NCBI GenBank assembly: GCA_001683735.1
Contig: LUGG01000053.1
Coordinates: forward strand, 1-64,000
DNA from: Grifola frondosa
Lineage: Eukaryota > Basidiomycota > Agaricomycetes > Polyporales > Grifolaceae
Length of the DNA stretch: 64,000 nt
Reading direction: 5' to 3'
Shown in pieces: positions 35,253-47,109 of the stretch. Position numbers and translations under genes: made by a program. The notes beneath the pieces are model-generated. The model was given only the letters and a program-made list of their open reading frames with translations, ran no database searches and was not told the origin of the DNA. Within the stretch, counting starts at the first letter, position 1; every line of letters begins with the position of its first letter.

Positions 35253-35698
35253 CTAAGTTTATACTCCTGACGGTGATCGATCACCGTCAACAGGCGCACA
35301 GACGCAGAGCCGCATCTGTCTCCTTATGCGGACACTTTCCCACAGACGCACCCTTTGTCAGCGCAGACGCACCCTCCAAAAGGCAATATTCCCACAGATG
35401 CAGTCATTGGTCAGCAGGCGCACCATCTTGGTCAGCAGATGCACCCCTTTGTCAGCAGACGCACAGACGCATCACCATATATGGTCATAAGGGATGTGAC
35501 CTTTTCTCAAAATATGCCTCTCAAAATATGTGACATGAAATCAGGCTGTCAAATTCTAAGTGTCCATTTTGTTTTACCGGCATCGCCAGTAAAATCATGA
35601 TCTTCAATAAAGAAACAAAAAGCTTTCAAAATTGAAGTGAATATTGTTTGTGATTTTATTGCCATTGCAATAAAAATATGGTGACTTTATTTGAACCT
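35253..35698 (+). repeat. Palindrome-bearing repeat, copy 4 with a covarying palindrome
   Basis: The palindrome is again perfect but with different arms: GACGGTGATCGATCACCGTC (35269-35288, 22 bp with flanking T/A). Changes in the left arm are matched by complementary changes in the right arm relative to copies 1 and 2. The rest follows the family order, including the TTTTACCGGC/GCCAGTAAAA hairpin. Confidence 0.85.
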
Positions 35699-36000
35699 CC
35701 TAAGTTTATACTCCTGACAATTATTGATAATCATCAACAGGTGCACAGATGCAGAGGCATGTCTGTGAACACTTTTCCACAGATGCATGCTTTGTCAGCA
35801 CAGACGCACCCTCCAAAAGGCAATACTCCCACAGACGCAGTCATTGGTCAGCAGACGCACCATCTTTGTCAGCAGACGCACAGACACATCACCATATATG
35901 GTCATAAGGGGTGTGACCTTTTCTCAAAATATGCCTCTCAAAATATGTGAGATGAAATCAAGGTGTCAAATTCTAAGTGTCCATTTTGTTGTAATGGTAT
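35699..36000 (+). repeat. Palindrome-bearing repeat, copy 5
   Basis: Leader intact; the palindrome is partly decayed (TGACAATTATTGATAATCATCA region split by mismatches). It is followed directly by the triple-hairpin units. Confidence 0.8.
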
Positions 36001-36043
36001 TGAGACGATGACGCCAATGTCATAGAATAAGTGAAGCAGACAA

Positions 36044-36266
36044 ACTGTAAGTGTCTTTCTTGAACTACTTTTGGATCAGTGCAAAAGTAGTGTGACAGAA
36101 AATGAGTTTACAGAAAAATTAGGTATGTTTTTGCTAGCTACTTTTGAGCCAGACTGAAAGTAGTTTGAGGGTCCACCCTTTTCAGACCGAGGTGAGCATG
36201 CTCTCACTACTTTTGAACCAGTCTCAAAGTAGCTGACATGAAACTCAGGCTATTAAGAAATCTCAG
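36044..36266 (+). repeat. Triple-hairpin tandem unit 1
   Basis: 223 bp with three 26-nt hairpins of the form CTACTTTT..(A)AAAGTAG at 36065-36090, 36138-36163 and 36207-36232. Each loop contains a CAG core (GGATCAGTGC, GAGCCAGACT, GAACCAGTCT). Spacers between the hairpins are conserved between units. Confidence 0.9.
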
Positions 36267-36286
36267 GGGTGTATCATGATCATACT

Positions 36287-36509
36287 TATGTAAGTTTCTT
36301 TCATGAACTACTTTTGAATCAGTGCAAAAGTAGTGTGACAGAAAATGAGTTTACAGAAAAATCAGGTATGTTTTTGCTAGCTACTTTTGAGCCAGACTGA
36401 AAGCAGTTTGAGGGTCCACCCTTTTCAGACCGAGGTGAGCATGCTCTCACTACTTTTGAACCAGTCTCAAAGTAGCTGACATGAAACTCAGACTATTAAG
36501 AAGCCTCAG
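36287..36509 (+). repeat. Triple-hairpin tandem unit 2
   Basis: Same 223-bp unit, with hairpins at 36308-36333, 36381-36406 and 36450-36475. The second stem has one mismatch (AAGCAG). It is immediately followed by a palindrome-bearing repeat copy. Confidence 0.9.
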
Positions 36510-36840
36510 TTTATACTTCTGAGACTGATTGATCAGTTTTGGCAGGTGCACAGATGCAGAGATGCATCTGTCTCCTTGTGAGGTCACTTTTTCACAGACA
36601 CACCCTTCAAAAGGTAATATTTCCACAGACATAGTCATTGGTCAGCAGGTGCACTGTCTTGGTCAGCAGATGCACAGACGCATCATCATATATGATCATA
36701 AGGGATATAACATTTTCTCACAACATGTCTCTCAAAATATATGAGATAAAATTAAGCTGTCAAATTCTAAGTGTGCATTTTGTTTTACCAGCGTTGCCAG
36801 TAAAATCATGATCTTCAATAAAAAAGCAAACAGCTTTCAA
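36510..36840 (+). repeat. Palindrome-bearing repeat, copy 6
   Basis: Diverged copy; the palindrome reads GAGACTGATTGATCAGTTTT (36520-36539), with imperfect arms. The TTTTACCAGC/GCCAGTAAAA hairpin is present near 36780-36805. Confidence 0.8.
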
Positions 36841-36981
36841 AATTGAAGTGATCATCATTTGCCAATAATTGACTGATTAATACAACATATTATATAAAAC
36901 ACACAAACCAAATAAAAATACTGTGACTTTATTTGAACCCCCTCATGAGCACCAATATCACAGAACAAGTAAAACAGACAA

Positions 36982-37205
36982 ACTGTAAGTGTCTTTCTTG
37001 AACTACTTTTGGATCAGAGCAAAAGTAGTGTGACAGAAAATGACTTTGCAGAAAAATGAGACATGTGTTTGCTAGCTACTTTTCTAGCCAGACTGAAAGT
37101 AGTCTGAGGGTCCACCCTTTTCAGACTGAGGTAAGCATGCTCTCACTACTTTTGAGCTGGTCTCAAAGTAGCTGACATGAAACTCAAACTATTACAAACC
37201 TTCAG
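36982..37205 (+). repeat. Triple-hairpin tandem unit 3
   Basis: Third copy of the unit, separated from unit 2 by repeat copy 6. Hairpins lie at 37003-37028, 37076-37102 (one extra loop base) and 37145-37170. Confidence 0.88.
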
Positions 37206-37299
37206 GTGGTGTGTATCATGATCATACTCATATCCACCTAAGTTTGTAACCTTCTGATATATATATTATATATAATATGATGTTTGCCAATCATCCTGA

Positions 37300-38170
37300 A
37301 AATTGGTAGATGTATGGCACACCTATGGAAAATGCCATTCCCAAGATATCTAAGTGTTTGGCGGTCTCAAAGTCTCTTGGTGTGCTTTACAAGATGGTGA
37401 AAGTGAGATCACAATAAAAATTCAAGGCCACCCCATACATTCATGCAAATGCATCCAATATCTTTATATAGTGCTCTTAATGTGTCATACAAAGTTTGGT
37501 GTAATTCTGATAAGAATTCGAATTTATATTGTGAAAATAATGTTTGGTCATGAGGAGAACATGGGGCATAAATTGGGATACATGCTCTACCATCTCAATT
37601 TTTCTTCACATGATGTCTATACATGCAGAGAGGATAGGCATTCAGTTTGAAATGATTCTGACAAGGTTCAGAATTTATGTTGAGGAAATGATGTTTTGTC
37701 ATGGGGAGAACATGGGGTATAAATTACAATATGTTTCCAATGACTTTGATTGTGTTTCCTAGCTATGTACATGGACATGAAGAAGATATGTATCCAGTTT
37801 TGAGTCATTTGAATGGGTTTTCAAATTTATGTGGAGAAATAGTGTTTGACCAGGGGGAGAAGATTGCTTACAAATTAGAATACCTATCCAACTGACTGCA
37901 TTATACATTTTAACTGTTCTTATGTCCTCTAAAGATATGGATGTGCAGTTTGAAAGTATTTTGACCAAGTTTCAGAATTTATACTGAGGAGAAGATGAAT
38001 GATGTTTGGTCATGAAGACAACCTGAGTCATAAATTAGAATGTGTGTTCAACTGACTCTATTATCCCTTGCAATTATGTTAACATACCTGAATCAGATGG
38101 ACATGCAGTTGCTAGCAATTTGAACAAGGTTCAAAATTTATATTGAGGAAATAGTATTCCTGTATCTGGA
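37300..38170 (+). repeat. Degenerate tandem repeat, about 160-200 bp period
   Basis: Four to five diverged copies of a unit containing catgcagtttgaaatgattt, aaggttcagaatttat, gttgaggaaatgatg, tttggtcatgaggagaaca and ggggtataaattagaata. Copies are recognisable near 37500-37600, 37620-37740, 37780-37890, 37940-38060 and 38100-38160. No consistent reading frame runs through them. Confidence 0.7.
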
Positions 38171-38551
38171 GCGCTAATGGTATCAACCAGTGGAGCGACC
38201 TTGTAGCATTAAATTTCATGTCGCATTCTGTCTGTGTATTATGCCATATTATTTATGTGATGTTCAAGCATACAGATCAAGTTCTGAATCAATATAAAAG
38301 AAATAGTAATGAGGCACCGGGAGCACTGACTTTAATAATCGATATCACATCATGAAAGACTTTATTGTTTGATTGCATTGAACATACTAGCAGATACCCA
38401 TGTCATGCCATGGTAGGGGGATTTCAAATTGTGTGAAGTTATCCATTGATACATATAATCAATATCAAAATATAATATGTCGGATTCAAACAATATTAGA
38501 AAATGGACTAATTATGACAGTCGGTATCAATTAGACTTTGAGACCGGTCAG
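38171..38551. other. AT-rich spacer
   Basis: No ORF or clear repeat. Confidence 0.4.
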
Positions 38552-39103
38552 CTAGTTCACTGATTGTGAAGATGGTGGAGCTTTCAGCTTCATTTCCTCA
38601 CTTTCAATGTCCCCACTGATGCTGGGAGCTTCGAAGCTAATTCTTGCTCGCTTCTTGCTCGCTTCTTGCCTTTGTCCTGTAGGGGACTCCAGTATGACTT
38701 CTATCTGCAATATCATCAAACCATCATGTTCAACCCGATGGATCCGGGAGGAAGAGTGGCGGGATCTGCATGCAAATAAGAAGTGAACAGGTGAAATAAG
38801 CTTACTTGCCACCAAAGACATGAACACCTGACATTGAGCTTCCAAAAAATATGATGTCCTCTATTATCGATGCGAATGACTGCGGTGTCATTTAACCGCC
38901 ATGAGCATGCCCTCAGCATATCTGATTGATGCCTCTGTGCATGGAAATGGCTTGAATTTTTTCAAAGCACTTGGAATCCAGAATACGAACTTCAACATGT
39001 AGATTTTCATTCCCTGCAAAGTGTTCCGGAGTGACGACACATACTGATAGGCCACGACATCGACAGTCGAAGCAGTGATATTTATGCTCGAACAGCATCC
39101 CAA
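38552..39103 (-). pseudogene. Decayed gene fragment of unknown family
   Basis: On the minus strand, pieces in different frames read VVAYQYVSSLRNT, KIYMLKFVFWIPSALKKFKP, RYAEGMLMAV and, after a stop, IIEDIIFFGSSMSGVHVFGG, ending in a Q/K/R/E-rich tail. A layout of beta-rich strands with an EG-x-M-AV turn is reminiscent of an OB-fold-like hypothetical protein common in agaricomycetes. This is only an impression. The frame is broken, so it looks like a relic. Confidence 0.35.
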
Positions 39104-41880
39104 TATGCTCAGAAGGGGTTAGTGGTGTGAGTCAAGTCCATCAGATTGAAGAAGCTGTTATGATTTGTTAAGTTAGAGCCTTCATGTTGGGTCACCCAGC
39201 TGATATTGCCAACGATATCATAACCATTATGCGACATTGTCTGTGAATATAGATCGGCCTCTGCAGTGACCTTTGCTCCCTGTAATTTGGATGAGTTGAA
39301 TACTGCAAGACAATCAACGTGTCCTACTTACCATAGGGTATAAGACATAAGTTCCTTGGTTGGCAAAGTTGACCAAATCTTTTGTTATAAAACTTCTTGC
39401 AAAAGATTACTACAAAAGCAACACAGGCATTTCTAGCTCACATAAAATGTGAGTGTCCAGATAGCTCCATCAATGCTCGAGATTGGATATGGGCTCACAC
39501 CAAGTACACACGATCTGTCAGGATTGTGGGCTTATTAACGACTGCGGTGGCGAATATCAATATCAATACCATTAGCTCATTAATGATGGATTGTGTGCAC
39601 TTGAAGTCATCGCATGAAATGAAGCCAGTGCTCAAGTTATGTGCACTCGCCGACCAAACTGAGGCGCAAGTGATTATTTAGGCAACTACCAAATGAGAAA
39701 GGTATCCGAAATGAGACGTTCCAAAATGTTAAGGTAAAGCTCAGTCTCGAAGTACTCGACTCGTATTATAATCTATCTACCTGTTAAGGTAAAGCTGATA
39801 CAGAAGTTAGTCCGTGAACTAATGCTACAATTCATCTACTCACCTCAGTCTCGAAGTACTCGACTGAGGTGTTTACAAGGTAAGTACGCGCGTCCAAGTG
39901 CGCTCTGTCACATCACGTGCGTCCTGTCACGCGTTCCGCGGTCTCCTCGCACAACACAAAATCAGAACGGTATCCAAAATAAGAAATATCTGAAATGAGC
40001 AGTGTTTCAGACACCAAGCTTGACTATTATAGAAGATTTGCTCAACAGAGCTGGATATATTATTGTTTTCCATTCAGGCAAGTTTCTAATTGATATAAAA
40101 GAAATTATGATGAGACACCAGGAGCACTAGTCATACGACCTTTTTTTAATTATCAGAATGGGAGAGACCCTGTTCTATTTTGGTATTCCATTCAATATAT
40201 ATCTTCATAAAAGTAAAGTAAGGTGCATGGTTTTTACTAACCCAGACAGGTTTGTTAATTAATATGGAGATAATAATATGCTATGAGAAGAGTGTAGAGA
40301 AGGGCTTGAGCATGCAGGCCGATGTTCTGACATACTTGGAGCATCATAACATCAGCAAGGGATTATTATAACTCTGATGACACTCAATGAGACTATACAT
40401 TCAATTCAGACAGTAGGCAGTCTGATTCCGGTCATATCTTGATTCCCAACCGTGGGGCCTCATGATGCATGAACTGAAAGGCTGAAGTATTGCTTAAATC
40501 CCAGGCCCATGCCTAATGATTGTCTCGTTGCAATTTTTGTCTTTCACTACTTAAATGGCCTCCACATTCCATAGAGTATAATTCATACAATGTCATTTTT
40601 CCCTATGACAGTTTCAGCCAAGCTTGGCAACACTACTTACAGCCAGCACATGGGTAGCAGTATCATATAAGTGAAGTTTATCAATGACTGTGATTTTCAA
40701 TTTTTGAAGGATAATTGTTGGTGTTGTGATTACAGGGCAGTGTTTGTTTGCCATCCACAAGAGGTTTTTTGAAAAAATGGAAGAGTTTAAGTGACAGAAT
40801 CAAAAATGGAGGACATAACATTACATTTATAGAGCAGGCAGAACAGTATCTACTACACCATCATGGTGAACAGTTCTTCATTTTCTTTCTTTTATTAGTC
40901 ACCTTCATTGAACACTTAACTTCCCTCTTCACTTTTTCTCTCAAATCCCAACTTTTTTTGATAGCCTGTCTGCGTAGGTCCCACCCCTTGTGCCTATCTT
41001 CATTTGGTTTTATGGGCAATGATTTTGTATCTGCCACATTTTTCGATAGCTTTCATCAATACAAATTGTATTTAATATGAGATGATTGCTATAAACAAGT
41101 TATGATCTCACCTCTGCCCACTGCAGTGCATAGGGCGATGCTGGTGGTGACCGCTCATTAGTATCAAACATCCTAAAGCACAGTTGCTTAGTCTAAGATA
41201 CACTGCTTGAAGGATTAGTACTACATACCGTTAAAGAAGAAACCAACAAAACAAATGGTATGATATATGCAGTGGCTACTCTTTTTTTATTGTAAAATGA
41301 GAGGCAACCAAAACCCGGGAATTGAGCCACAATATGTAGAAAATGTACAAAGTGCACAGACCATGTGAAGTGTCTATATATGTTTATTTGGTCATGCTCT
41401 TCTGATTTCGTCCATGTCTGATCTAAGCTTACAAATCATCGCTGCCTCCCAACTGCTGTATATATATTTGTTGAAACATTTTTCAATGGGGTACACTACA
41501 CCACTACTGTCATGCATGACATCGACAGCTTATGGTGGCGAGTAAGTGTTAGATATGAACGGTAACAATCCTGATGGTTGGAGATATGGTAGTAAGTCAA
41601 TTTACCGTTATGTGGCGTGAATTTGGGAGTAAAAATAAGCATCAGCAGATGTGATACACACTTTGAATAACATGCAGGACAAGGTTTCGACCAATGACAC
41701 GTAAGACCAAAATTCAATAAACAGCACAGAAGTGGACATATTCATGATATCACGAATGACTTTGGTAATTACAACACCAATCGTTCATTGGACTAGTATA
41801 AACCTGTAATTTTTGAATACATACTCCAGCAAAGGTGTGATTTATTTTGGGGAGTATAGAAAGTCACCGAGAGGTGTATG
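39104..41880. other. Gene-poor AT-rich region
   Basis: About 2.8 kb with no convincing ORF. Visible detail: a hairpin CCTCAGTC..GACTGAGG near 39841-39868, whose sequence (ctcagtctcgaagtactcgact) is repeated near 39735-39760, and the phrase ggtatccgaaatgag/ggtatccaaaataag on both sides (near 39700 and 39970). Together these hint at a decayed short mobile element of about 300 bp. Confidence 0.4.
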
Positions 41881-44800
41881 TCAGTTGTCATCATCATATC
41901 CATCGCTCGAACGTGAAGTCTGAGAGCTATCCTCATCGTCTCCTTCCCCACCTTCCCCACTCCAATATGATCGCTGATCATCCCCACTGTCTTCCGTCAC
42001 AACATTGCGATCCTCTTGCCATTCCTCCTCTTCATCGTCATATACGTCCTGCACGATATCTGCCTTCCTTCTCGAGCGCGGTGGTTTTCGCATATTCTTA
42101 GCTATGTTTGACCGTTTCTTGTTGAGGGCTCGCTTCTTCTTCCTTTCAGAGGCCATGATAGTTCTTGCTGCATCCTGTGTAAGTCCCCGTGATACAAGAA
42201 GCTTCTTCATGAACTCCGTTCGAGGCTCAGTTACTCGTGCCCTGCTTGCACCAGGTTTAGAGCGTTTACCTGCACCCACACGCTGTAGTCGATAGAATTC
42301 TGGGTTAGTGATGACCTGAATCGATTCATCCCGTTTGCACCAGACGTAACCATGATGGTTTGGCGTTCCCCTGCTTGCGACAGGTAGACACTGAGTGTTG
42401 GTAAAGATTTCTCGGAGATGAGAGCGAAGAGTCTCTCTGTCGTCATCACCCAAGCCGTGTAGGACCTGATGATACTGTCCGATATATCCGGCTGATGAGT
42501 AGAAGCTATTCCATTGTGATCCCTGATGAACTTCATGTTCGATGTCATGAAAGAAAATATCCATGCGAGATCTGAACGTCATTTCAGGTCTACCTCTGAT
42601 GCCACCGTCCAGACCAGCATTGCAGGGTAGGAATTTGACGTTTGTAATTGAGACATAGATGGTTTCCACAGTCCAAATGCCCATAGCCTCTTGCAAGGTA
42701 TTTGGCGTGATGAGACGATCCCGCACTACCCATGTTTCACGAAGGAAAAGCCAGAGCTGTTCAGTAAATGTGACGAAAAGTCGTCCCGCTTGTAGAGAGA
42801 CGTCCCAGATGGTATCGTAAACCCATGGACGGATGACTATCCATGGGGAGTGTTCTATCGCCCTCGAAAGCTCGGACCACATAGGAGCAGGTCCAAGAGG
42901 ATACTCTACAGATGGACCCTCCATATCGGGCAGCTGCTTCAAAATACGAGCACTCCTTTTGCTGTGATATCCCATAGCTCTCATTACATCCACGTCATCG
43001 ACTTCCTCAACCTCGGGAAGTGGATTCTCATCCGTGATGTCAAGGTCATGCAGGAACATCATACCAAACCTCGACTTGATTGCACGAAAGCGTAACAGAG
43101 CAAGTGATTCCTTGACATGGGCCGGAAGAATCATGGGCGGGCTATCCACACAGCGGATTAGATGGGATATGATGCCTGTGATTAATCCATAATTCGTAGG
43201 AGGTGCTTTGTGGAGACGAATCTGAACTTGCCGAAGTTCTTCGATCCGTCTGGTGAGGAACGTGAATAATGAATCTGTACGAATCCACAGGATTGGATCG
43301 GATTTAAGAAACTGTTCCACCTGCCAATCTCTGTGTATGAGACTAAAGAATGGATGGGCGAAAAGAAAACATACAAGTGTTTTGCAGTCTGTGAATATCT
43401 GCTTGAGGGCTGAACCTCCTATGCGATATTCGTCGGGTTCCATAATAGCGATGCCTTGCATCACCACTGAACAGCTTGACACGGCGTGCACATTCCGCAT
43501 GGTATTGTTCATTGACATCATAAGCATCTCCATCCTGGGCAAAAAACGGGATATTGTCCTTTGTGCGAGTGACCTCGTAGACGAGGTTATATGCCGATCG
43601 AAAGAGGACATGAGTCCTCCGAGACCGTTCTTTAGACATCTCCGCCTGAATCCCGCCATATCGACCGAGTGTGTTTAAGTTATGCATGGTCCCAGAATTA
43701 AATCCTGCAGCACCGAAGGAGGCATCCAAAGCATCCAATCTCCACAGGCCTACCACAGGCTTACGCAAAGTGCTTTTCTTCGGATTAAATGAGAAGGCGA
43801 GATCCACAAGGAGCTCTCCATTGGTGCGGTCCATCATGTAATCCAAATCCAGCTGTGGAAATTCTGTCCTGAGGCGTTCCCAGGGGTTTCTTCTATCGTC
43901 GATTGTATGAACGGACTGCTGCGTTTGCAACTTCAAGTTCTTTCCCTCGAGCACAAAGAAAAATGACCGGTAACGTCTGAGCGAGGCGTCACTGGACTCT
44001 GCCAATATGTCGAACATAGTAGACTGTATCCGCGCGAAGTTGTCGGCAGATATAGCAACCGTTTTGGGACGATAGTAGTTACCCTTTCGCTTATCCTTCG
44101 TCGCGGATTTTAGCTTGAATCTTCGACGTTATAGTCCACATATGGTAAGATGCTATCCTCGGCATTAGACACTACTGCCGGTAGCACGACCTGATTCCAA
44201 AACAGGGCCTGGACTTCATAGGGCATTAGGGCCTCTCGTTTCCCGGTGAACTCATCTCTGTGTATCATTCTGGGAAAGAATATGTTGATTGTGATGGGAC
44301 CGGCACCGTCAACCAGTTTCGCGAATGTCGTGTGTGGAATTGCACTAAGGGGGAATGACTGCTCGATCCACTCTCTTTGACCATTACGCCTATCGTCATC
44401 AGAGGGCGGAATGAGAATCTCGGCAGAGACATGATTGCTCTTTCGGATCGGTGGTACTCTGTTCACTGTTGGACTCATAGCAACATGTGCACAAGTCCTA
44501 ACCTTGACAAGTTTTGTGACCCAGATGAGGCTATCGATGTCGATAGACACATCTATATCTGACGGAGACAAGCAAATGGCATCTCTTTCGGGATCCACTT
44601 CAATGTAGTCCCCTTCCTTTGTACGGCCACAGATGTAGAGCGCTCTGCTGGCTTCCGATCCAACCTCGCCGGCCATCCTCTGCATGTCCCCGATACCCAA
44701 TGTTACGATGTCGGTAACTGCAATCATATCTGGCTCCCCGAAAATGCCCCTTTCTCTAAAGAGTGGTTCGGAACACTGCGAGAATCGGATGTAGGTTTTC

Positions 44801-45184
44801 GGTGAGTAGTCTGATGGAACTCCGACAGTGAGGATATGCTTTGACACCTCCATTGGATGTCCAAGATAAAATATGTGTGCGAAGCGCGCGAGGAGTCGGT
44901 AACCATAGTCCGCAAATACAGTCCAGCAGCTACGGTGGGTGAGCAGGTGGTATGGCTCGAATGTATGCATTAGGTTGGGACCTCCAAGCTCCAGACTGTT
45001 TGAATAAGGCAAGAAGTCCTCAGCAGTAGGACCATCATCATAATCATCAAAATTTGACGAGTGGCGTGGCCAGATGGGATGGTCAGGAAATGGAAGATCC
45101 ACAGGAGATGTTGGTCTCGGAAACCTGCACATACTAAGCATGGACCAGTCTCCAACATGCTTCAGCCGAATTCGACCAACCCGC
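41881..45184 (-). pseudogene. C-terminal two thirds of a very large Ulp1-associated protein (downstream part of the split gene)
   Basis: Three minus-strand frames join into one reading of about 1,100 residues: 45184-44112, then a one-base slip (SS then stop becomes LKSATKDKRKG), 44112-43440, then a one-base slip in a CCC run (YYGT then DEYRIGGSALKQI), and 43440-41881. Notable stretches are ALDASFGAAGFNSGTMHNLN, GRYGGIQAEMSKERSRRTHV, NYGLITGIISHLIRCV, PWIVIRPWVYDTIW, PCNAGLDGGIRGRPEMTF and GSQWNSFYSSAGYI. The last 150 residues are basic (SERKKKRALNKKRSNIAKNM) and then acidic and serine-rich. I do not recognise a named domain. The 5' edge is the left LTR of element 2, and reading continues in frame at 60036 (EPPSRR / VGRIRLKHVGDW). 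Such ORFs recur in agaricomycete genomes and may belong to a mobile element. Confidence 0.7.
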
Positions 45185-46921
45185 TGTCGTATTCTTCCGG
45201 CGATCGGTATGAAACAACACACTTTTCACCAAACAACCAAAAGGCTATCTGACTAGAGTAATATTTTGTTTTATAGTCGAGGGGTTATTTCCCGGATAGG
45301 ACGGGTGCACCGAGCGTAACGGGGTTTCCTACTTTTCCGGATAGAGGCTCAGTCGAGTCCGGTTGCGCGAAGATACGCTATATCACAGGAGACTCTGAAG
45401 ATGCTCTGTGAAGTATCCTACGGTACTTGGTTACTTACAGTATACCTGTGGGGAACAAGAAAAAGACTAGGCTAGACTCAAATAGTCTGCCTCGTTAGTA
45501 TGCTTCTAACTTCTTTTCAAAGTTACTGCCTTCTTGCAGTACTTTGACTTCAATACTGATTCCGCTTGCTGATTAGGAATGCTCCTGGACTTCTTTCCAG
45601 AGACTTATACTCCGTAATCACTTACAAGACGGACTTCCCAAACCCAATACAAACAACCAATTTCTCAAACTGACGGTGCGTACCTGATGTCCTTTATGAC
45701 AGGATTGCCTCCACTGTCCTAACAAAAGTCTACCAATCTTCCTACTAACCTTGTGCTTCCAGAATCTCTTGCCTGGACAGTTGACAATTTAGGGAAGTGA
45801 TATGCCCCTTTTGTGACAGGATTACTTCACTGTCCTAATAAAGGTCCAATATTTCCTGCCTGAACTTGTGCTTCCAGAATCTCTTGCCTGGACAGTTGAC
45901 AATTCAGGAAATACTTTACAAACAGGTAAGCCTAGACCACACACTCAAGTGGGCCTCAAAGTTAGAGAAAGAAATTCTGATTCAAAGCTAAGGTTGGCTG
46001 AGGAACGAGAGCTTTGGGGGGGATCCAAGAGATGGATGATCAAAAGATGGATGGATCAAAAGATGGATGATGGGGCCCCTCATTCGCTCCAGCTTATATA
46101 CTCTACAGAATGTTTCTGGAAAGTTCTATTCTATGGCTGACTAATGCTCCTTCTGCTTACCAATCCACTCCAAATGCTTACCAATCCACTAAGTTTTCTG
46201 CTGACGAATTGCATTTGGAAGTTGCTGGAAGCTTCCTTGACCTGCTAGCACATTCTACACAGGTCTCTCTCCTTCTGGAGAATTCTCCCAGGTTCCATGA
46301 GTTCCTAGGGTGTTCTTCATGATTCTATGATACTCTGGAGTCTACTGAAATATTCTAGCAGATTCTCCAGGTTTCTGTATTCTTCCAGGACAATCTGGAA
46401 GGGGAATTTTCGATTAAAGTCTTCTTTTAAGACTATAATCTTCTGGGAAATTCCAGGACCTTCTGTCCTTCCAGGATATTCCAGGATATTCATCAGCAAG
46501 GGGCACACAAGTCTGCTCAACTAAGCAGAAATGACCACAGTACTCTTTGCTGACACAATTCATTACAAGAGGTGAACTGAGCGAAGTGCAATATGTGATG
46601 GGAGATGAATGTGACAGATAAGGAAAGGGAAGAAAGGGGATAAGCCGTGATGTATTATGACCTTGACCTTCTTGACTGTCCCTAGACTCCCTGCAACTGC
46701 TGCTGCCACAATCGAATGTCTCCTGGGAAAATGACCGTGTTTGATCAGAATGCAACATAGTCATTATCCAGCTTCAATGCTCCTGTCATCCAGCGCCTGT
46801 CTGGGCTGCCCAATTCCATGCTATCGTTTCATTCCCTGCATGCTTTCACGTGTGTGGGTAGTGCAGACACTGGTCAATGAAATTGCCATGTCCGAGTACC
46901 AATCCAGATTGGTGCACGACA
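45185..46921 (-). repeat. Element 2 LTR, left copy (3' LTR)
   Basis: 1,737 bp, starting TGTCGTATTC and ending GCACGACA. Contains an internal partial duplication (cttgtgcttccagaatctct at about 45752 and 45861). Matches the right copy apart from a few small indels and one transition near 46735. Confidence 0.95.
46093..46235 (-). promoter_or_regulatory. TATA box with heat-shock-element-like motifs, left LTR
   Basis: On the minus strand a TATATAAG lies at 46093-46100. Fourteen bases upstream is a perfect three-unit heat-shock element pattern, TTCTGGAAAGTTC (46114-46126). GGAAGCTTCC lies at 46227-46236, and further TCCTGGAA/TTCCAGGA units follow out to about 46490. Confidence 0.5.
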
Positions 46922-46931
46922 TCCGCCCCAC
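46922..46931 (-). other. Polypurine tract next to the 3' LTR
   Basis: Minus strand GTGGGGCGGA abuts the TGTCG start of the 3' LTR. A longer shared motif TAACTGTGGGGCG (46924-46936) recurs internally at 51226-51238. Confidence 0.55.
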
Positions 46932-46936
46932 AGTTA

Positions 46937-47109
46937 CTCGACCGTCCCTGGTCGATTTTCTTCTATCTTCTACTTCTTTGTGACGATTCCTTGTCCGGTG
47001 GCCTATTGGCTCATCGTTTACATCAGATTCACCATCATCTTGACTTTTGGAGTATGCAGACTGAGTGCTGATCATGGGAGAGGGAAGAATGTGTACATCA
47101 TCATGTGAC
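46937..47109. other. Non-coding part of element 2 next to the 3' LTR
   Basis: No ORF. Pyrimidine-rich plus strand. Confidence 0.4.

Noticed and set aside
33924..36840. CRISPR-like array
   Set aside because: Repeats are degenerate, unevenly spaced and palindromic, in a eukaryotic context with no cas genes.
39700..40020. Short inverted-repeat transposon (MITE)
   Set aside because: A hairpin and repeated phrases are present, but no terminal inverted repeats with target duplication could be fixed.
40748..41080. 110-residue plus-strand ORF
   Set aside because: AT-rich, with a hydrophobic run from T-rich codons, no homology signal and no splice context; probably chance.
45868..46140. 90-residue ORF, repeated at 58979-59251
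   Set aside because: Part of the LTRs of element 2, with low-complexity tryptophan/lysine repeats; no sign of a real protein.
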